Assembly: GCA_016874875.1 (NCBI GenBank)
Contig: VGTA01000258.1
Location: 1-5,605, forward strand
Length of the DNA stretch: 5,605 nucleotides
Direction of reading: 5' to 3'
Source: Deltaproteobacteria bacterium
Lineage (GTDB): Bacteria > Myxococcota_A > Bradymonadia > UBA7976 > VGTA01
The notes under the pieces: model-generated
Seen by the model: the letters and a program-made list of their open reading frames with translations, nothing else
Told to the model about the DNA's origin: nothing
The model's database searches: none
Program-made: the position numbers and the translations under genes
Shown: positions 4,565 to 5,605 of the stretch, in pieces
Layout: the number at the start of each line of letters is the position of its first letter
How positions within the stretch are numbered: position 1 is the stretch's first letter

Positions 4565-5605
4565 TCAGCGCACGCCGCTCGCGCGCAGCGCGTGGTTGAG
4601 CGACACCACCGCCCGCGCCGTCACCAGGAGCGGGTTGCCCTCCCAGTACTTGCGGTCCTCGTTCACCCACGCCCCGTCCGCGCGCTGCAGATAGATGAGC
4701 TTGGAGGCGAGGTCCGCCGCCCAGCGGCGCGGCGCGTCCGCGCCGGGCACGAGGGGCTCGCCGAAGGCCTCGAGGGCGCTCGCCGCCGTCTGAAGGTAGT
4801 AGTAGTAGGCGGTGGTGCCCTTCTTGGGGTGCGTGTTGAAGTCGTAGTTGCTCTGAATCCACGCCCACGCCGCCTTGACGCGCGCGTCGTCGCGGTTGGA
4901 GGGCTTGGTGAAGATGAGGCTCTTGAGCCCCGCGAAGGTCATCGCCCCGTAGCTGGCGTTGCCCTCCGCGGTGGTCGCCGCCGGCTCGTAGGCGAAGCCG
5001 CCGTCGTTGGTGGCGAGGGGGCGGGGGAGCTCGTCGCGCTCCTGGTCCTCGGTGTAGTTCTGGCAGCGCTTCACGAACAGCTCCGCCTTGGCCCACACGT
5101 CGCTGTTGGGGTCAAAGTCGGTGCGCTTGAGGCCCTCGAGCGCGTATTGCAGATTCGACAGGTCGGGGCGCTCATCGCCGCCGTAGCCGATGCCGCCGTA
5201 GAACTTGTCCTTGCGCGCGTAGTGGTGGTCCTCGTCGGTCTGAAAGTTGACCAAGAAGCGCTGCCCCCCCTCGACCTCCGCCTTAAAGCGCACGGGATCA
5301 ACGGCGTGAAGCGCCATGATGGCGAGGGCGGTGTTGTAGGTGGGGGTGGCGTCGCCGCTGATGGCGCCGTCGGCGCGTGCCTGCCCGGCGAGCCAGGTGG
5401 CGGCGCGGGAGATGAAGGGGCCGTCGTCCATGCGATAGGCGCGGTAGCTCTCGGCCATCGCCAAGAGCGCCATGGCCGTGAGCCCCACGTGCTGCCCATA
5501 GGACCCGTCGTCGGCGCTCTGCTGGCCGCGCAGGAAGTGCACGCCGCGGTCCACCGCCTTCTTGGCGCTCTCCACGAGCTCGGGGCTCAGGGGGGAGGCG
5601 GGGGC
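4565..5605 (-). CDS. Prenyltransferase/squalene-oxidase repeat (alpha/alpha toroid) protein, N-terminus missing
   Basis: The frame stays open to the right edge, so 346 residues are visible and the true start, possibly with a signal peptide, lies outside. A GTG at 5575-5573 is a possible start, but upstream residues (APASPLSPEL) look like the processed N-terminus or linker of a longer protein. Numbered from the first visible residue, helix-pair repeats of the squalene-hopene-cyclase/prenyltransferase-beta type are seen: AVDRGVHFLRGQQ...DGSYG (17-37) then a TAMALLAMAE helix; RAATWLAGQ...DGAI with TYNTALAIMALH (67-100); RFLVNFQ...GGIGYGG with LSNLQYALEGLK (116-160); a DGGFAYEP block with SYGAMTFAGLKSLI (201-231); AWAWIQSNYDF with TAYYYYLQTAASAL (247-279); and LIYLQRADGAWVNE with LLVTARAVVSLNHAL (303-340). 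The DxDD protonation motif of class II cyclases is absent, so terpene cyclase activity is not supported. It is related in fold to terpene cyclases, prenyltransferase beta subunits and complement-like proteins. Confidence 0.85.
   Translation of the reverse strand, partial: APASPLSPELVESAKKAVDRGVHFLRGQQSADDGSYGQHVGLTAMALLAMAESYRAYRMDDGPFISRAATWLAGQARADGAISGDATPTYNTALAIMALHAVDPVRFKAEVEGGQRFLVNFQTDEDHHYARKDKFYGGIGYGGDERPDLSNLQYALEGLKRTDFDPNSDVWAKAELFVKRCQNYTEDQERDELPRPLATNDGGFAYEPAATTAEGNASYGAMTFAGLKSLIFTKPSNRDDARVKAAWAWIQSNYDFNTHPKKGTTAYYYYLQTAASALEAFGEPLVPGADAPRRWAADLASKLIYLQRADGAWVNEDRKYWEGNPLLVTARAVVSLNHALRASGVR

Noticed and set aside
4179..5096. 305-aa - strand open frame overlapping two genes
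   Set aside because: It runs across the toroid gene in another frame and then antisense to the 136-aa gene, with low-complexity Arg/Gly/Ala composition and no start signal.

Overview
The window is very GC-rich, roughly 70-75% by eye, with strong G/C preference at third codon positions. It encodes bacterial proteins of types common in large-genome, free-living Gram-negative lineages: a secreted beta-sandwich C-terminus, a sugar aminotransferase, imidazolonepropionase, a DPPR-synthase-like UbiA enzyme and a squalene-cyclase-like toroid protein. I lean towards Myxococcota or a related former deltaproteobacterial group such as Bradymonadia. This is inferred from gene style only and is low confidence.

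Left part, + strand: the C-terminal 112 residues of a probably secreted protein (1-339); a complete DegT/DnrJ/EryC1-type PLP aminotransferase (367-1530); and hutI, imidazolonepropionase (1527-2783), which overlaps the aminotransferase gene by 4 nt. The last two are almost certainly co-transcribed. Pairing a nucleotide-sugar enzyme with a lone histidine-degradation enzyme is unexpected.

Middle: a UbiA-superfamily membrane prenyltransferase (2807-3745, - strand) converges on hutI. The short junction carries four copies of CTAGCGCCC, and both stop codons lie inside copies. Upstream of the ubiA-like gene, a 242-bp intergenic region (3746-3987) holds possible leader hairpins, an unusual array of six 11-12 bp G-rich repeats (GGGTGGATTTA-like), an AT-rich stretch, and a sigma70-type promoter for a tRNA-Val(CAC) gene (3988-4059). 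A clean intrinsic terminator follows the tRNA.

Right part: only 26 bp after the terminator's T-run starts an unrecognised 136-aa protein (4116-4526, + strand) with a Pro/Gln/Arg repeat linker and a compact C-terminal domain. It converges on a long - strand gene (4565 to the right edge, N-terminus missing) encoding a prenyltransferase/squalene-oxidase-repeat protein that lacks the DxDD motif of class II terpene cyclases.

I see no CRISPR array, insertion sequence, phage gene or obvious defence system. The most noteworthy items are the 11-bp repeat array, the unknown 136-aa protein with its terminator-proximal position, and the degT-hutI coupling.
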